Of a stretch of 64,000 nucleotides of DNA, positions 43,555 to 53,872 are shown in pieces. Location: NCBI RefSeq assembly GCF_039543825.1, contig NZ_BAABKM010000003.1:1-64000 (forward strand), in the 5' to 3' direction. The translations under genes were made by a program, and so were the position numbers. The notes beneath the pieces were generated by a model. It was given only the letters and a program-made list of their open reading frames with translations. It did not search any database and was not told where the DNA came from. This DNA comes from Nocardioides conyzicola (GTDB lineage: Bacteria > Actinomycetota > Actinomycetes > Propionibacteriales > Nocardioidaceae). Position 1 is the stretch's first letter. The number at the start of each line of letters is the position of its first letter.

Positions 43555-44892
43555 CTACTGCCGCCGCAGCAGCGCCAGGAACATCGCGTCGGTGCCGTGG
43601 CGGTGCGGCCACAGCTGCATCGTGCCGGGCAGCGGACCCGCGGCGTCAGGCACGTCGGGAAGCACCCGGCCGACGTCCTCGAGGACGACGTCGTCGCGGC
43701 CCTCCAGGACGGCGGTGACCACCCCGCTCGTCTCGCCCAGCACCGGCGAGCAGGTCGCGTAGAGCACGATCCCGCCGGGCCGGACGAGGTCCAGGGCGGC
43801 GTCGACCAGCTTGCGCTGCAGGGTGGTGAGCTCGACCAGGTCGGCGGGTCGCCGGCGCCAGCGCGCCTCGGGCCGTCGCCGCAGGGCGCCCAGGCCGGTG
43901 CAGGGCGCGTCGACGAGGACCCGGTCGAAGGTGCCGGGACGGTACGGCGGGGTCGTGCCGTCGGCGGTCACGATCCCGGTGACGCCGGCCGCCCGGCGCA
44001 GCGCCCGCTGCACGAGCAGCGCGCGGTGCTGCTGCCGCTCGGAGGCGACCAGCCCGGCACCGCGTTCGGCCGCCAGCGCGGCCAGCAGCGCGGCCTTGCC
44101 GCCCGGGCCGGCGCAGAGGTCGAGCCACCGCGCGTCGACGCCGTCGACCGGCGCCCCGGCAGCGGCGATCGCCACCAGCTGGGAGCCCTCGTCCTGCACG
44201 CCTGCCCGCCCCTGGACGACCGCCGGCAGCTGCCCGGGGTCGCCACCCGCCAGCACGACGCCGTACGGCGAGAAGGCGGTCGGCTCCCCCGGCAGCTCGT
44301 CGCGCGTCGAGCGCCCCGGCCGGGCCACGAGCGTGACCTTGGGCGGCTCGTTGTCCGCGGCCAGCAGGGCGTCGAGCTCGTCGTCGCGGCCGAGCGCCGC
44401 ACGCAGCTCGTCGACGACCCACGCCGGGTGGCTGAAGGCGGTGGCCCGGTCGGTCCCGACCTGGGCGACCCACGCGGCCAGGTCCTGCGCCGAGACCTTG
44501 CGCAGCACGGCGTTGGCGAAGCCGGCGGCGCCCGAGCTGACCCGGAAGCGCACCAGGTCGACGGTCGTGCTGATCGCCGCGTGCGTCGGCACCCGCATCG
44601 CCAGCAGCTGGTGGGTGCCGAGCCGCAGGGCGTCGAGCACCTTGGACTCGACCTTCCGCAGCGGGCGGTCGATGCACGCGGCGAGGATCGCGTCGTACGT
44701 GCCCTGCCACCGGATCGTCCCGGACGCGAGCTCGGTCGCGAACGCGGCGTCCCGGCCGGACAGCCGGTGCTCGCGGAGCAGGGCCGGCAGCACGAGGTTG
44801 GTGTAGGCGTCGTCGACGCGAACCGCCTTGAGCACCTCGAAGGCGACCTTCCGGGCCGGGTCGACCGCGCCCCGCTGCTGGCTACGGGGCAT
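43555..44892 (-). CDS. rsmB: 16S rRNA (cytosine-C5)-methyltransferase RsmB
   Basis: Methylates C967 of 16S rRNA. The 445-residue protein has an N-terminal NusB-like RNA-binding domain (about 10-160) and a C-terminal Rossmann methyltransferase with [17 protein letters not shown] (SAM site), [21 protein letters not shown] (motif IV Cys) and [16 protein letters not shown] (motif VI catalytic Cys). ATG at 44892 ([15 protein letters not shown]) overlaps the fmt stop by 11 bases. Last gene of the metK-priA-def-fmt-rsmB run. Confidence 0.96.
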   Translation of the reverse strand: MPRSQQRGAVDPARKVAFEVLKAVRVDDAYTNLVLPALLREHRLSGRDAAFATELASGTIRWQGTYDAILAACIDRPLRKVESKVLDALRLGTHQLLAMRVPTHAAISTTVDLVRFRVSSGAAGFANAVLRKVSAQDLAAWVAQVGTDRATAFSHPAWVVDELRAALGRDDELDALLAADNEPPKVTLVARPGRSTRDELPGEPTAFSPYGVVLAGGDPGQLPAVVQGRAGVQDEGSQLVAIAAAGAPVDGVDARWLDLCAGPGGKAALLAALAAERGAGLVASERQQHRALLVQRALRRAAGVTGIVTADGTTPPYRPGTFDRVLVDAPCTGLGALRRRPEARWRRRPADLVELTTLQRKLVDAALDLVRPGGIVLYATCSPVLGETSGVVTAVLEGRDDVVLEDVGRVLPDVPDAAGPLPGTMQLWPHRHGTDAMFLALLRRQ

Positions 44893-45808
44893 CGAAGCCG
44901 GCGCCGCTCTCGATGCGCTGGCCGCGAGCCCAGTCGGCGGCGGGCATCTGCTTCTTGCCGAACGGCTTGACGTCACCCAGGCGTACGGCGTGGGTGCCGG
45001 TGCCGACGAGGACCTCGGACTTGCCGACCTCCAGCTGACCGACGGGCAGCGGCCGGTCGGTGATCGTGACCGGGCCGACCTTGACCCGCTCGCCGGCGTA
45101 CGTCGTCCACGCGCCGGGCGCCGGGTCGCAGGCACGGACCTGGCAGTCGATCGCGATGGCGACCCGGGACCAGTCGATGCGGGCATCCTCGACCAGGACC
45201 TTCGGGGCGAAGGACACCCCGTCGTCCTGCTGGGGCCGCGCGACCAGCTCGCCGTCCTCGATGCCGTCGAGGGTGGCGACGAGCAGTCCGGACCCGCCCT
45301 CGGCGAGCCGCTCCAGGAGCGAGCCCGACGTGTCGTCGGGGCGGATCCGCTCGGTCATCACGCCGTACGTCGGGCCGGCGTCGAGCTCCTTGACGATCAG
45401 GAAGGTCGTCGCGCCGGTGACCTCGTCGTTGTTCCAGATGGCGTGCTGCACGGGTGCGGCACCACGCCAGTGCGGCAGCACCGAGAAGTGCAGGTTGACC
45501 CACCCGTGGGCCGGGATGTCGAGGGCCGACTGGGGCAGCAGGGCGCCGTACGCGACCACCGGGCAGCAGTCCGGCTCGAGGGCGCGCAGCGCGGCCTGGA
45601 AGTCCGGGTCGCGCGGGTGCTCGGGCTTGAGCACGGGGATGCCGAGCTCCTCGGCGCGCAGCGCGACCGGGCTGGGGGTCAGCTTGCGCCCGCGTCCCGA
45701 CGGGGCGTCGGGCCGGGTGACGACGCCGACCAGCTCGTGGCGGGAGGCAGCCAGCGCGTCCAGGCTGGGGACGGCGACCTCGGGGGTGCCGGCGAAGACC
45801 AGGCGCAT
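44882..45808 (-). CDS. fmt: methionyl-tRNA formyltransferase
   Basis: Formylates initiator Met-tRNA using 10-formyltetrahydrofolate. The 308-residue protein has [56 protein letters not shown] (core [15 protein letters not shown] with catalytic Asn/His), LDAGPTYG, and the C-terminal OB-like domain (about 205-308). ATG at 45808 overlaps the def stop as TGATG. Confidence 0.98.
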   Translation of the reverse strand: MRLVFAGTPEVAVPSLDALAASRHELVGVVTRPDAPSGRGRKLTPSPVALRAEELGIPVLKPEHPRDPDFQAALRALEPDCCPVVAYGALLPQSALDIPAHGWVNLHFSVLPHWRGAAPVQHAIWNNDEVTGATTFLIVKELDAGPTYGVMTERIRPDDTSGSLLERLAEGGSGLLVATLDGIEDGELVARPQQDDGVSFAPKVLVEDARIDWSRVAIAIDCQVRACDPAPGAWTTYAGERVKVGPVTITDRPLPVGQLEVGKSEVLVGTGTHAVRLGDVKPFGKKQMPAADWARGQRIESGAGFDAP

Positions 45809-46353
45809 CAGAAACCGAAGCCGTTGGTGGCGTGCGGCGAGACCTTGACCTGGGGCCGGTCGAGGCCGAACCACTCGGCCTCGCGGATCGCCTTCATCGC
45901 AGCCTTGCGGCCGTCGGTGTCGAGCCGGTCGACGAAGAGGATGCCGTCGAGGTGGTCGGTCTCGTGCTGGATCGCGCGGGCGAGCAGCTCGGAGCCCTCG
46001 ACCAGCAGCGGCTCGCCGTGCATGTCGAAGCCGTGGGCGACCACGGAGAGTGCACGGGTGCAGTCGAAGCTCAGGTCCGGGATGGACAGGCAGCCCTCGG
46101 GGCCGTGCTGGGTGTCCTCGGAGAGCACCAGCCGTGGGTTGACCAGGTGGCCGAGCTCGCCGTCGACGTTCCAGGTGAAGACGCGCAGGCCCACGCCGAT
46201 CTGCGGGGCGGCCAGGCCGGCCCCGGGCGCCTCCAGCATGGTGTCGGTGAGGTCCTCGACGAGGCGGCGCAGCTCCTTGTCGAAGTCGACCACCTCGATC
46301 GCGGGCTTGCGGAGGACCGGGTCGCCGAAGAGGCGGATCGGTTGGATGGGCAC
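45808..46353 (-). CDS. def: peptide deformylase
   Basis: Metalloenzyme removing the formyl group from new proteins. All three motifs are present in 181 residues: [10 protein letters not shown] (I), EGCLSIP (II, metal Cys) and QHETDHLDG (III, HExxH). GTG at 46353 lies six bases after TAGACT, giving a leaderless promoter apart from priA. Coupled to fmt, the usual partner. Confidence 0.98.
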   Translation of the reverse strand: MPIQPIRLFGDPVLRKPAIEVVDFDKELRRLVEDLTDTMLEAPGAGLAAPQIGVGLRVFTWNVDGELGHLVNPRLVLSEDTQHGPEGCLSIPDLSFDCTRALSVVAHGFDMHGEPLLVEGSELLARAIQHETDHLDGILFVDRLDTDGRKAAMKAIREAEWFGLDRPQVKVSPHATNGFGF

Positions 46354-46359
46354 GCACCG

Positions 46360-46365
46360 AGTCTA
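46360..46365 (-). promoter_or_regulatory. leaderless -10 box (TAGACT) for def
   Basis: TAGACT, six bases, then GTG on the minus strand, located between the priA stop and def. It lets def-fmt-rsmB be transcribed independently of priA. Confidence 0.5.
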
Positions 46366-46380
46366 GTGAGCGGCCCTCGC

Positions 46381-48402
46381 CTACAACGTCGGCGGATCCA
46401 CCTGGATGCGTACGGCGTCGAGCTTGCGCGCCGAGCGGAGCCGCTGGAGCTCGCCGAGCGCACGGGAGAGGTCGGCGCCCTCGGCCCGGGGCACCCGGAC
46501 GACCACCCGGCTCTCCCCCTCCGGGAGGTCCACCGGCCCCAGGACCTCGGCGGAGGCCGGAGCGGCGAGCAGGGTGACCGCGTCGTCGACGGCACCGGGC
46601 TCGCCGGTGATGGTCGCGAGCCGACTCGCGGGCGGCAGGTGGGCGGCGAGCCGCTCGTCGGTCTCGCGCTCCGCATGGCCGGCGGGGTCCCAGCGCACCA
46701 GGGCCTGCAGCGCCGGGTGGGCGGGGTCGCCGACCGCGACGACCCGACCCCCGGGCCGGACGAGCGCGGCGGCGTCGGCCCATCGGCGCAAGGCCTCCTC
46801 CTCGGCCCGCAGGTCGATCCGGGAGAGCAGCAGCCAGGTGTCCAGCAGCACGACGGCGGCGTACCCGCCCTCGGCGACCGGCTCGGCGCCGGGCGTGGCG
46901 ACGACGACCTGGTGGGCGCCGGACACCAGGGCGAGCACGGTGTCGCCGGAGCTGGTGCGGATCCGGACGTTGGGCAGCGCCCGGCCCAGCTCCTCGGCCG
47001 TCCGGGCGTCCCCGAGCACCGGCGCCCGCAGCCCGCGGTGACCGCACTCGCGGCACGCCCACGCCTCGTCGACGGTGCCGCACCACCGGCACGAGGGCGG
47101 GACCGCCGGGCCGCTCAGGGCCAGCGGCCCCTGGCACACCTCGCAGCGGGCGGGTGTGCGGCAGCGCTCGCAGGCGAGCACGTTGACGTAGCCGACCCGC
47201 GGGGTCTGGACGAGCACCGGACCCGACTCCAGGGCCTCGCGGACGGCCAGGTGGACCTCGCGGGGGATGCGCGCCCCGCCGCGCGTGCGGTCGCTCTCCT
47301 CGCCGGCGATCTGCACGGTCACGCGGCGGCGTACTTCTGCCCGGTCGGCGGCGATCTGGTTGGCCCAGCCGGTCCGGAGGAGGTACGCCGCCTCGACCGT
47401 CCGCACGAACCCACCGACCAGGGCGCCGGCGCCCTCCTGCTCCGCGCGCAGGAGGAGCGTCTCGCGCGTGTGCGGGTACGGCGCCCGCGGCTCGGCGTGC
47501 AGGTCGTCGCCGTCGTCCCAGATGACGACCAGCCCGAGGTCCCGGGCAGGCGCGAAGCTGGCGGCCCGCGTGCCGACGACGACCCGCCGGGCGCCCCGGC
47601 TGACGGCCAGGAAGTCGCGGTAGCGCCGGGCCGGGCCGGCGTCCGCGGTCAGCGTGACGTGCTGGCCCTCGCCCAGGACGGCGATCAGCGCCCGGTCGAC
47701 CCGCGCCACGTCCTTGCCGTCGGGCACGCAGATCACCACCCCGCGGCCGGAGGCGTGGGTGGCGGCCGCCGCGTGCGCGACCAGGAGCGGCCAGTCCGTG
47801 GCGGGCGCGGCCGACCAGACGGCGCGCGGGCTCCCGCCGGTGGTGAGGTGGCGCAGGAACGCGGGCCCGGGCTGGTGGTCGACCCAGGCCGTCTCCCCCG
47901 CGGCGGGGTCGTGCTGCCACGGCCCGGCGGGCGGGGACGGCTCCTTCTCGGTGGTGGCGTGCCGCTGGGGTACGGCGAGCCGCAGCAGGTCGGAGCGGGT
48001 GCCGGCGTACCTCTCCGCGAGCTCGCCGGCCAGCGCGGCGATGGCCGGGTGCAGGACCGGCTCGGGGCTGACCACCCGGCGCAGCGGGGTGAGCCTGCCC
48101 GTGTGGTCGCTCTCGGCGCCGCGGGCCAGCACGTAGCCGTCGACGTCCTGGCCGGCGAACCGCACCTTGACCCGGGCGCCGGGCACCGCCGTGTCGGCCA
48201 TCGCGACGGGGACCAGGTAGTCGAAGGTCCGGTCGAGGTGCGCCAGCGGCACGTCGACGAGCACCCGGGCGACCGGGTCGACCGCCGTCGGCTCCGCCTC
48301 CGCGGCCTTGCGCGCCCTCGTCGCCCGCGCCTTGGCCTGGGACGCCTTGACCGACGCCCGCGCCATGCCCGGCAGCAGCTCGGGGTCGTCGGCGGGGGTC
48401 AT
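46381..48402 (-). CDS. priA: primosomal protein N' (PriA), helicase motifs degenerate
   Basis: A 673-residue replication-restart protein in which the DNA-binding domain (about 45-150) and the zinc region ([15 protein letters not shown], then CRWCG and CRECG, about 420-470) are kept. Walker A is lost: where GxTGSGKT should be, the sequence reads WSAAPATDW. The DEEH box is IWDDGDDLH. This matches the actinobacterial PriA that is thought to lack helicase activity. ATG at 48402 follows TAGAAC by seven bases. It lies between the secreted repeat protein and def. Confidence 0.93.
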   Translation of the reverse strand: MTPADDPELLPGMARASVKASQAKARATRARKAAEAEPTAVDPVARVLVDVPLAHLDRTFDYLVPVAMADTAVPGARVKVRFAGQDVDGYVLARGAESDHTGRLTPLRRVVSPEPVLHPAIAALAGELAERYAGTRSDLLRLAVPQRHATTEKEPSPPAGPWQHDPAAGETAWVDHQPGPAFLRHLTTGGSPRAVWSAAPATDWPLLVAHAAAATHASGRGVVICVPDGKDVARVDRALIAVLGEGQHVTLTADAGPARRYRDFLAVSRGARRVVVGTRAASFAPARDLGLVVIWDDGDDLHAEPRAPYPHTRETLLLRAEQEGAGALVGGFVRTVEAAYLLRTGWANQIAADRAEVRRRVTVQIAGEESDRTRGGARIPREVHLAVREALESGPVLVQTPRVGYVNVLACERCRTPARCEVCQGPLALSGPAVPPSCRWCGTVDEAWACRECGHRGLRAPVLGDARTAEELGRALPNVRIRTSSGDTVLALVSGAHQVVVATPGAEPVAEGGYAAVVLLDTWLLLSRIDLRAEEEALRRWADAAALVRPGGRVVAVGDPAHPALQALVRWDPAGHAERETDERLAAHLPPASRLATITGEPGAVDDAVTLLAAPASAEVLGPVDLPEGESRVVVRVPRAEGADLSRALGELQRLRSARKLDAVRIQVDPPTL

Positions 48403-48440
48403 GGGCGCAGTTCTACCAGCGCCCGCGGACGGCCTCCGGG

Positions 48441-49370
48441 CTAGCGACGTTTCTGGGGCTTCGCCTTCACCTTCGCCGTGGCCTTCGAGGTCGCCGTCGC
48501 CGTCGTGTAGCCGGTCTTGCGGCCCGTGACCCGCACCGAGATCCGCTTGCCCTGGTCGGCCCTGACGAGGTGGTACGCGGCCCGCGTCGCCCGGGGCACC
48601 GGCGCTCCGTTGCGCAGCCAGCGGAACCGCAGGGTCACGCCGGCGGGACGCCACCTCCCCGCCGCTCTCAAGGTCGAGCCCACCCGCACCCTCCCCCTGA
48701 TGGCAGGCGTGGGAGGCAGCAGATCGCCAGGAGCAACCAGCGCCGTTGCGGCGCTCGAGACCTCGGTCGTCTCGTAGCCGCGACTGGTCCCTGTCACTCG
48801 CACCCCGAGGTCGGCGCCCACGTCGGCAGGCGCCACGTGGTACGTCGGGGACGTCGCTGCGTCGATCGCGACCCCGTGGCGCATCCACTGGTAGGTCACG
48901 GCGGTGCCGGCCGGCTTCCAGGCGCCGACCGTGACCGTCAACGTCTGGCCGAGCGCGGCGGTTCCGGCGATCTCCGGCGTCGCTGGTGTCATCAGACCCG
49001 GCTGGACCGGCCCCACCGACGCGCCACCCATGCCCACCGGGGGGTCACTCGGTGTAGGGGTGATGATGACCGTGACCGAGATCTGGTGACCGAGGTCGTC
49101 GGGTGTGAGTCGGTAGCTCGAGCCTCCTCCCACGACGGGGCCGTCGCTCTGCCAGAAGGCTTCGAGGGCCCACGGCGAGTGCCCCTCCCCGAACGTGGTG
49201 ACCAAGGTCAGCAGCTCCCCCACCCGGGGCGTTCCCTCGATGGTCACCGAGCTCGCGAGCGCGCGGTCGCCTCGATCGGCCGACGCCGCCGTCCCGCTCA
49301 GTGCGAGGAGTCCCGTGCTGACGAGCGCCGCAGCGGTCGCGGAGCGGCCGAGCAGTCGTGTCCGTGCCAT
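48441..49370 (-). CDS. secreted protein with three Ig-like repeats
   Basis: A 309-residue exported protein with a signal peptide (about 1-32, ending GTAASADRG) and three repeats of about 80 residues (about 38-125, 130-215, 220-300). Each has the pattern G-VG-L-W-P-G-Y-W-G-Y-D-G-V-VT-GY. Examples are LRAAGRWRPAGVTLRFRWLR and TYQWMRHGVAIDAATSPTYH. Such Ig-like repeats occur in Nocardioides surface proteins. The C-terminus is Lys/Ala-rich and lacks LPxTG. Function unknown. It lies between metK and priA, after the metK terminator. Confidence 0.82.
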   Translation of the reverse strand: MARTRLLGRSATAAALVSTGLLALSGTAASADRGDRALASSVTIEGTPRVGELLTLVTTFGEGHSPWALEAFWQSDGPVVGGGSSYRLTPDDLGHQISVTVIITPTPSDPPVGMGGASVGPVQPGLMTPATPEIAGTAALGQTLTVTVGAWKPAGTAVTYQWMRHGVAIDAATSPTYHVAPADVGADLGVRVTGTSRGYETTEVSSAATALVAPGDLLPPTPAIRGRVRVGSTLRAAGRWRPAGVTLRFRWLRNGAPVPRATRAAYHLVRADQGKRISVRVTGRKTGYTTATATSKATAKVKAKPQKRR

Positions 49371-49427
49371 CGGAGCCCCTGGGCGGTATGAGACAGGTCA
49401 CCCGCAAGCACAGTAGCGCCACCACGA

Positions 49428-49463
49428 CCAACGGACCTGCCCCGACCGGGGCAGGTCCGTTGG
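49428..49463 (-). terminator. 16-bp perfect hairpin downstream of metK
   Basis: CCAACGGACCTGCCCC, four-base loop, and its exact complement, 16 bases after the metK stop on the minus strand. No T-run follows, so it is an I-shaped actinobacterial terminator if it terminates. It separates metK from the secreted repeat protein and is symmetric enough to work both ways. Confidence 0.75.
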
Positions 49464-49479
49464 CCGGATGCGGTGACTC

Positions 49480-50670
<1,191 letters not shown>

Positions 50671-50696
50671 TACTGCTCCTTGATGCGTGATGGTGT

Positions 50697-50724
50697 TGCG
50701 GGACACCCTAACTGGCGTCCCGCA
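50697..50724 (-). terminator. hairpin between coaBC and metK
   Basis: TGCGGGACGCC pairs with GGTGTCCCGCA (one G-T wobble) around a six-base loop, 23 bases after the coaBC stop. No T-run follows. The descending arm contains TAGGGT, a possible metK -10 box giving a leader of about 28 bases, so the element may combine a terminator and a promoter. Confidence 0.55.
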
Positions 50725-50746
50725 GGGCGGTACGGCGGTCTCAGGC

Positions 50747-51994
50747 TCAGCCGAGCCGGCCGAGGACCTCGTCCCAGATGACATGGGCGAGCGCGGCCTT
50801 GGAGCCCCGGGGGACGTCGACGACCGCGCCGTCGGCGGCCAGGATCACGGCCTCGTTGTCGGGGCTGCCGAAGACGGCTCCCCCGCTGACGTCGTTGACG
50901 ACCAGCAGGTCGCAGCCCTTGCGGGCCAGCTTGGTGCGGGCGAGCTCGAGCACCGATCCGGTCGCGTCGCCGGTCTCGGCGGCGAACCCCACGATCACCT
51001 GCCCCGGGCGGACCCGGTCGGTGCCGATCTGGTGGAGGATGTCGGGGTTCTGGGTCAGCTCGATCGTCGGCGCGGAGCCGTCGGCGGCCTTCTTGATCTT
51101 CGCCTCGCTGACCCCGGTCGGGCGGAAGTCCGCGGGAGCGGCGGCCATCACGACGGCGTCGGCCGAGGCAGCCGCGGAGACGACCTCGTCCCGCAGCTGG
51201 GCGGTGGTCTCGACCCGCACGACCTTGACGCCCGCCGGGTCGGGCAGGGCCACGTTGGCAGCGACGAGCGTGACCTCAGCCCCCCGTGCCGCGGCGGCCC
51301 GGGCCAGGGCGTAGCCCTGGAGGCCCGAGGAGCGGTTGCCGAGGAACCGCACCGGGTCGAGGTACTCGCGGGTGCCGCCCGCCGAGACGACCACGTGGCG
51401 TCCGGCCAGGTCGGGGCTCGTCGTCCCTCGGGCCAGCACCTCGCGGCAGGTCTGGAAGATCTCGTCGGGCTCGGGCAGCCGCCCCTTGCCGGTGTCCTTG
51501 CCGGTCAGGCGGCCCTCGGCCGGCTCGATCACGAGCACCCCGCGCGAGCGCAGGGTCGCGACATTGGCGCGGGTCGCGGCGTGCTCCCACATCTCGGTGT
51601 GCATCGCCGGCGCGAACACCACCGGGCAGCGGGCCGTCAGCAACGTGCTGGTCAGCAGGTCGTCGGCCAGCCCGTGGGTCGCCTTGGCGAGCAGGTCGGC
51701 GGTCGCCGGCGCCACCACGACCAGGTCGGCCTGCTGGCCGATCCGCACGTGCGGCACCTCGTGCACTGACGACCACACGTCGGTGGCGACCGGCTTGCCG
51801 GACAGCGCCGCCCAGGTCGGGGCGCCGACGAACTCCAGGGCCGCGGCGGTGGGGACGACGGTGACGTCGTGGCCGGACTCGGTGAACCGGCGGAGCAGCT
51901 CACACGCCTTGTAGGCCGCGATGCCACCGGACACCCCGAGAACGACGCGAGGCCGCCTCCCGGAGGAAACGGCCACGTCGTCGATCTCGGTCAT
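50747..51994 (-). CDS. coaBC: bifunctional phosphopantothenoylcysteine decarboxylase/synthase
   Basis: Two steps of coenzyme A synthesis. Residues about 15-190 are the flavin decarboxylase CoaC with VSGGIAAYK, catalytic His in [11 protein letters not shown], and [10 protein letters not shown] (an Asn-to-His variant of PAMNxxMW that is usual in actinobacteria). About 200-415 are the CTP-dependent ligase CoaB with [21 protein letters not shown] and the Lys motif [10 protein letters not shown] at 51994, 12 bases after rpoZ. Confidence 0.97.
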   Translation of the reverse strand: MTEIDDVAVSSGRRPRVVLGVSGGIAAYKACELLRRFTESGHDVTVVPTAAALEFVGAPTWAALSGKPVATDVWSSVHEVPHVRIGQQADLVVVAPATADLLAKATHGLADDLLTSTLLTARCPVVFAPAMHTEMWEHAATRANVATLRSRGVLVIEPAEGRLTGKDTGKGRLPEPDEIFQTCREVLARGTTSPDLAGRHVVVSAGGTREYLDPVRFLGNRSSGLQGYALARAAAARGAEVTLVAANVALPDPAGVKVVRVETTAQLRDEVVSAAASADAVVMAAAPADFRPTGVSEAKIKKAADGSAPTIELTQNPDILHQIGTDRVRPGQVIVGFAAETGDATGSVLELARTKLARKGCDLLVVNDVSGGAVFGSPDNEAVILAADGAVVDVPRGSKAALAHVIWDEVLGRLG

Positions 51995-52006
51995 CGACCG
52001 GTCAGG

Positions 52007-52336
52007 TCACTTGCCCGCAGCGAACCCGGCTTCGGCGGCAGCCTGGGCGGCGGCCTCCTCGGCAGCGAGCTCGGCGGGGTCGATGTCCTCGCAGACCAGC
52101 AGGTCGTCGTTGATCTCGCGGAGCGCGATCGAGAGCGGCTTCTCCTGCACGTGGGTGTCCACGAGCGGGCCGACGTACTCGAGCAGGCCCTCACCGAGCT
52201 GCGAGTAGTAGGCGTTGATCTGCCGGGCGCGCTTGGCGCTGAAGAGGACGAGCTTGTACTTGCTGTCGGTCTTGGACAGCAGGTCGTCGATCGAGGGGTT
52301 CGTGACGCCCTCGGCGGCGATGTTCGGGGCAGACAC
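52007..52336 (-). CDS. rpoZ: RNA polymerase omega subunit
   Basis: A 109-residue subunit that helps assemble beta-prime. It contains [32 protein letters not shown] (the conserved basic motif) and [12 protein letters not shown], followed by an Ala/Glu tail. GTG at 52336. It lies between gmk and coaBC, the typical order. Confidence 0.97.
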   Translation of the reverse strand: MSAPNIAAEGVTNPSIDDLLSKTDSKYKLVLFSAKRARQINAYYSQLGEGLLEYVGPLVDTHVQEKPLSIALREINDDLLVCEDIDPAELAAEEAAAQAAAEAGFAAGK

Positions 52337-52345
52337 TCGGTAGCC

Positions 52346-52927
52346 TCACAGATCTGTTGGGGATTGCAGCATGAAGGCTACCAACTCCTCGGCTGCAGCG
52401 TGAACTTCGTGGTTGACGATGCTCACGTCGAACTCTGCCTCGGCGGCCAGTTCCTCCCGCGCTGTGACCAGTCGGCGCTCCCGTTCCTCCTCGGTCTCGG
52501 TGCCTCGACCGACCAGTCGGCGGACCAGCTCGTCCCACGACGGCGGGCCCAGGAAGACGAACAGCGCGTCCGGCATCGTCTCGCGGACCTGGCGGGCGCC
52601 CTGCAGGTCGATCTCGAGCATCGCCGGGCGGCCCTCGGCGAGCACGGCCTCGACCGGCTGGCGCGGGGTGCCGTAGCGAGCGGCCTTGTGGACCACGGCC
52701 CACTCGAGCAGGTCGCCCCGCTCCACCATCGCGTCGAACTGCTCGTCGTCGACGAACCAGTAGTGGACACCGTCCTGCTCGCCCGGGCGGGGCGGGCGCG
52801 TGGTCGCGGAGACCGAGATCCAGACCTCGGGGTGGTGCCGGCGTACGTCGGCGGCCACGGTGCCCTTCCCGACGGCCGTCGGTCCCGCGAGAACGACGAG
52901 ACGGGACCGGCGACGGGCGTCAGTCAC
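52346..52927 (-). CDS. gmk: guanylate kinase
   Basis: Phosphorylates GMP to GDP. The 193-residue protein has the P-loop [37 protein letters not shown] (GMP site; core [11 protein letters not shown]), LLEWAVV and [14 protein letters not shown] at 52927 overlaps the mihF stop by eight bases. Confidence 0.98.
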   Translation of the reverse strand: MTDARRRSRLVVLAGPTAVGKGTVAADVRRHHPEVWISVSATTRPPRPGEQDGVHYWFVDDEQFDAMVERGDLLEWAVVHKAARYGTPRQPVEAVLAEGRPAMLEIDLQGARQVRETMPDALFVFLGPPSWDELVRRLVGRGTETEEERERRLVTAREELAAEAEFDVSIVNHEVHAAAEELVAFMLQSPTDL

Positions 52928-53240
52928 GCGCCGCGAACTCCTTCTCGAGCGCGGCGACCTGCTTGGTGCCCAGGCCCCGGACCCGACGGCTCTCGGCGAT
53001 CCCGAGGCGCTCCATCAGCTGGCGCGCCCGGACCTTGCCCAGGCCCGGCATCGCCTGCAGCAGGTCGACGACCCGCATCTTGCCGATCACCTCGTTGTGC
53101 TGGCCCTGCTGGAGGACGTCCGCGATCGAGGCACCGGAGTTCTTCAGTCGGTTCTTGACCTCGGCCCGCTCTCTCCGGGAGGCGGCGGCCTTGTCGAGGG
53201 CCGCCTGACGCTGTTCAGGGGTGAGCGGGGGCAGAGCCAC
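52920..53240 (-). CDS. mihF: integration host factor, actinobacterial type (mIHF)
   Basis: Essential nucleoid-associated DNA-binding protein of actinobacteria, 106 residues. It begins [20 protein letters not shown], a long helix, then the helix-turn-helix-like [28 protein letters not shown] that grips DNA (core [17 protein letters not shown]). GTG at 53240 is preferred to GTG at 53246 because AAGGA lies nine bases before the former but only three before the latter, and homologues start MALP. First gene of mihF-gmk-rpoZ-coaBC. Confidence 0.95.
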   Translation of the reverse strand: MALPPLTPEQRQAALDKAAASRRERAEVKNRLKNSGASIADVLQQGQHNEVIGKMRVVDLLQAMPGLGKVRARQLMERLGIAESRRVRGLGTKQVAALEKEFAARD

Positions 53241-53290
53241 GAGCACGGGTCCTTCGGGGTCGGAGACGAGGAGCGGAGACGCAGGTGGTC

Positions 53291-53320
53291 AATCTAGTCA
53301 GAACCGCGGAGGTGCAGCAA
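53291..53320 (-). promoter_or_regulatory. mihF operon promoter (-35 TTGCTG, 18-bp spacer, -10 TAGATT)
   Basis: On the minus strand TTGCTG (53320-53315), 18 bases, then TAGATT (53296-53291). Transcription would start near 53284, giving a leader of about 44 bases that contains AAGGA before mihF. Confidence 0.6.
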
Positions 53321-53337
53321 TCGGCGTCCATGGGATC

Positions 53338-53408
53338 GCGGGTTTCACCGGGTGCCCGGTGAAACCCGCACGACACACCGAGGGAGACCGGCGTGTCGAG
53401 CGGGTTTC
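53338..53408. terminator. double-hairpin intergenic element downstream of the pyrF-lipoprotein genes
   Basis: GCGGGTTTCACCGGG (53338-53352) is followed after two bases by its exact complement (to 53369), and a second imperfect hairpin (CGACAC..GTGTCG, 53371-53398) comes next. GCGGGTTTC then occurs again at 53400-53408, so GAAACCCGC at 53361-53369 has two possible partners. No T-run is present. It probably ends transcription of the pyrimidine block before the mihF promoter. Confidence 0.6.
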
Positions 53409-53440
53409 GGCGGGCAGGCAGGGCGGTCCGGCAACTGCGG

Positions 53441-53872
53441 CTACAGGGTCAGCGGGGTGTGACAGACGTCGCGTGCCTGCTGGTCGAGGTCCTTGAGCGC
53501 CTCGAGCGTCTCGGCTCCACCTAGCCGGGCCGCGGCGGCGTCGATCGCCTTCTTCTGGTCGGCGGTCAGGCCGGCCGGCGGCTTGTCGCGGTCGTACGTC
53601 GAGGGGTCGACCCCGGCGTCGTCCAGCGCCTGCTGCAGCTTCTCGATGCTGCTGTTGACCTGCTGCCACTCGTCGGTGATGTCGGACGGCGCCTGGTCCG
53701 CGAGGTCCTGGAAGGTGTCGAGCGCCTGGAGCATCGCGTCCGGCTTCCCGCTCCCCAGCACCTCGCTGAGGTGCTTCTGGTGCTCGGACACGGCGTCGCA
53801 GTAGTCGTCCTTGGAGTCGCCGCACGCGACCAGCAGGGGTACGACGAGGGCGAGCAGGACGACCCGCCTCAC
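53441..53872 (-). CDS. small lipoprotein of unknown function
   Basis: A 143-residue exported lipoprotein. The signal peptide RRVVLLALVVPLLVAC places the lipidated Cys at residue 17. The mature part is helical and Asp/Gln/Lys-rich, with two Cys (YCDAVSEHQ near the start, VCHTPL at the end) that could form a disulfide. GTG at 53872 overlaps the pyrF stop as GTGA. No family recognised. Confidence 0.78.
   Translation of the reverse strand: MRRVVLLALVVPLLVACGDSKDDYCDAVSEHQKHLSEVLGSGKPDAMLQALDTFQDLADQAPSDITDEWQQVNSSIEKLQQALDDAGVDPSTYDRDKPPAGLTADQKKAIDAAAARLGGAETLEALKDLDQQARDVCHTPLTL

Noticed and set aside
50671..50746. SAM riboswitch before metK
   Set aside because: The 76-base gap holds only one simple hairpin and a ribosome-binding site; no SAM aptamer landmarks are present.
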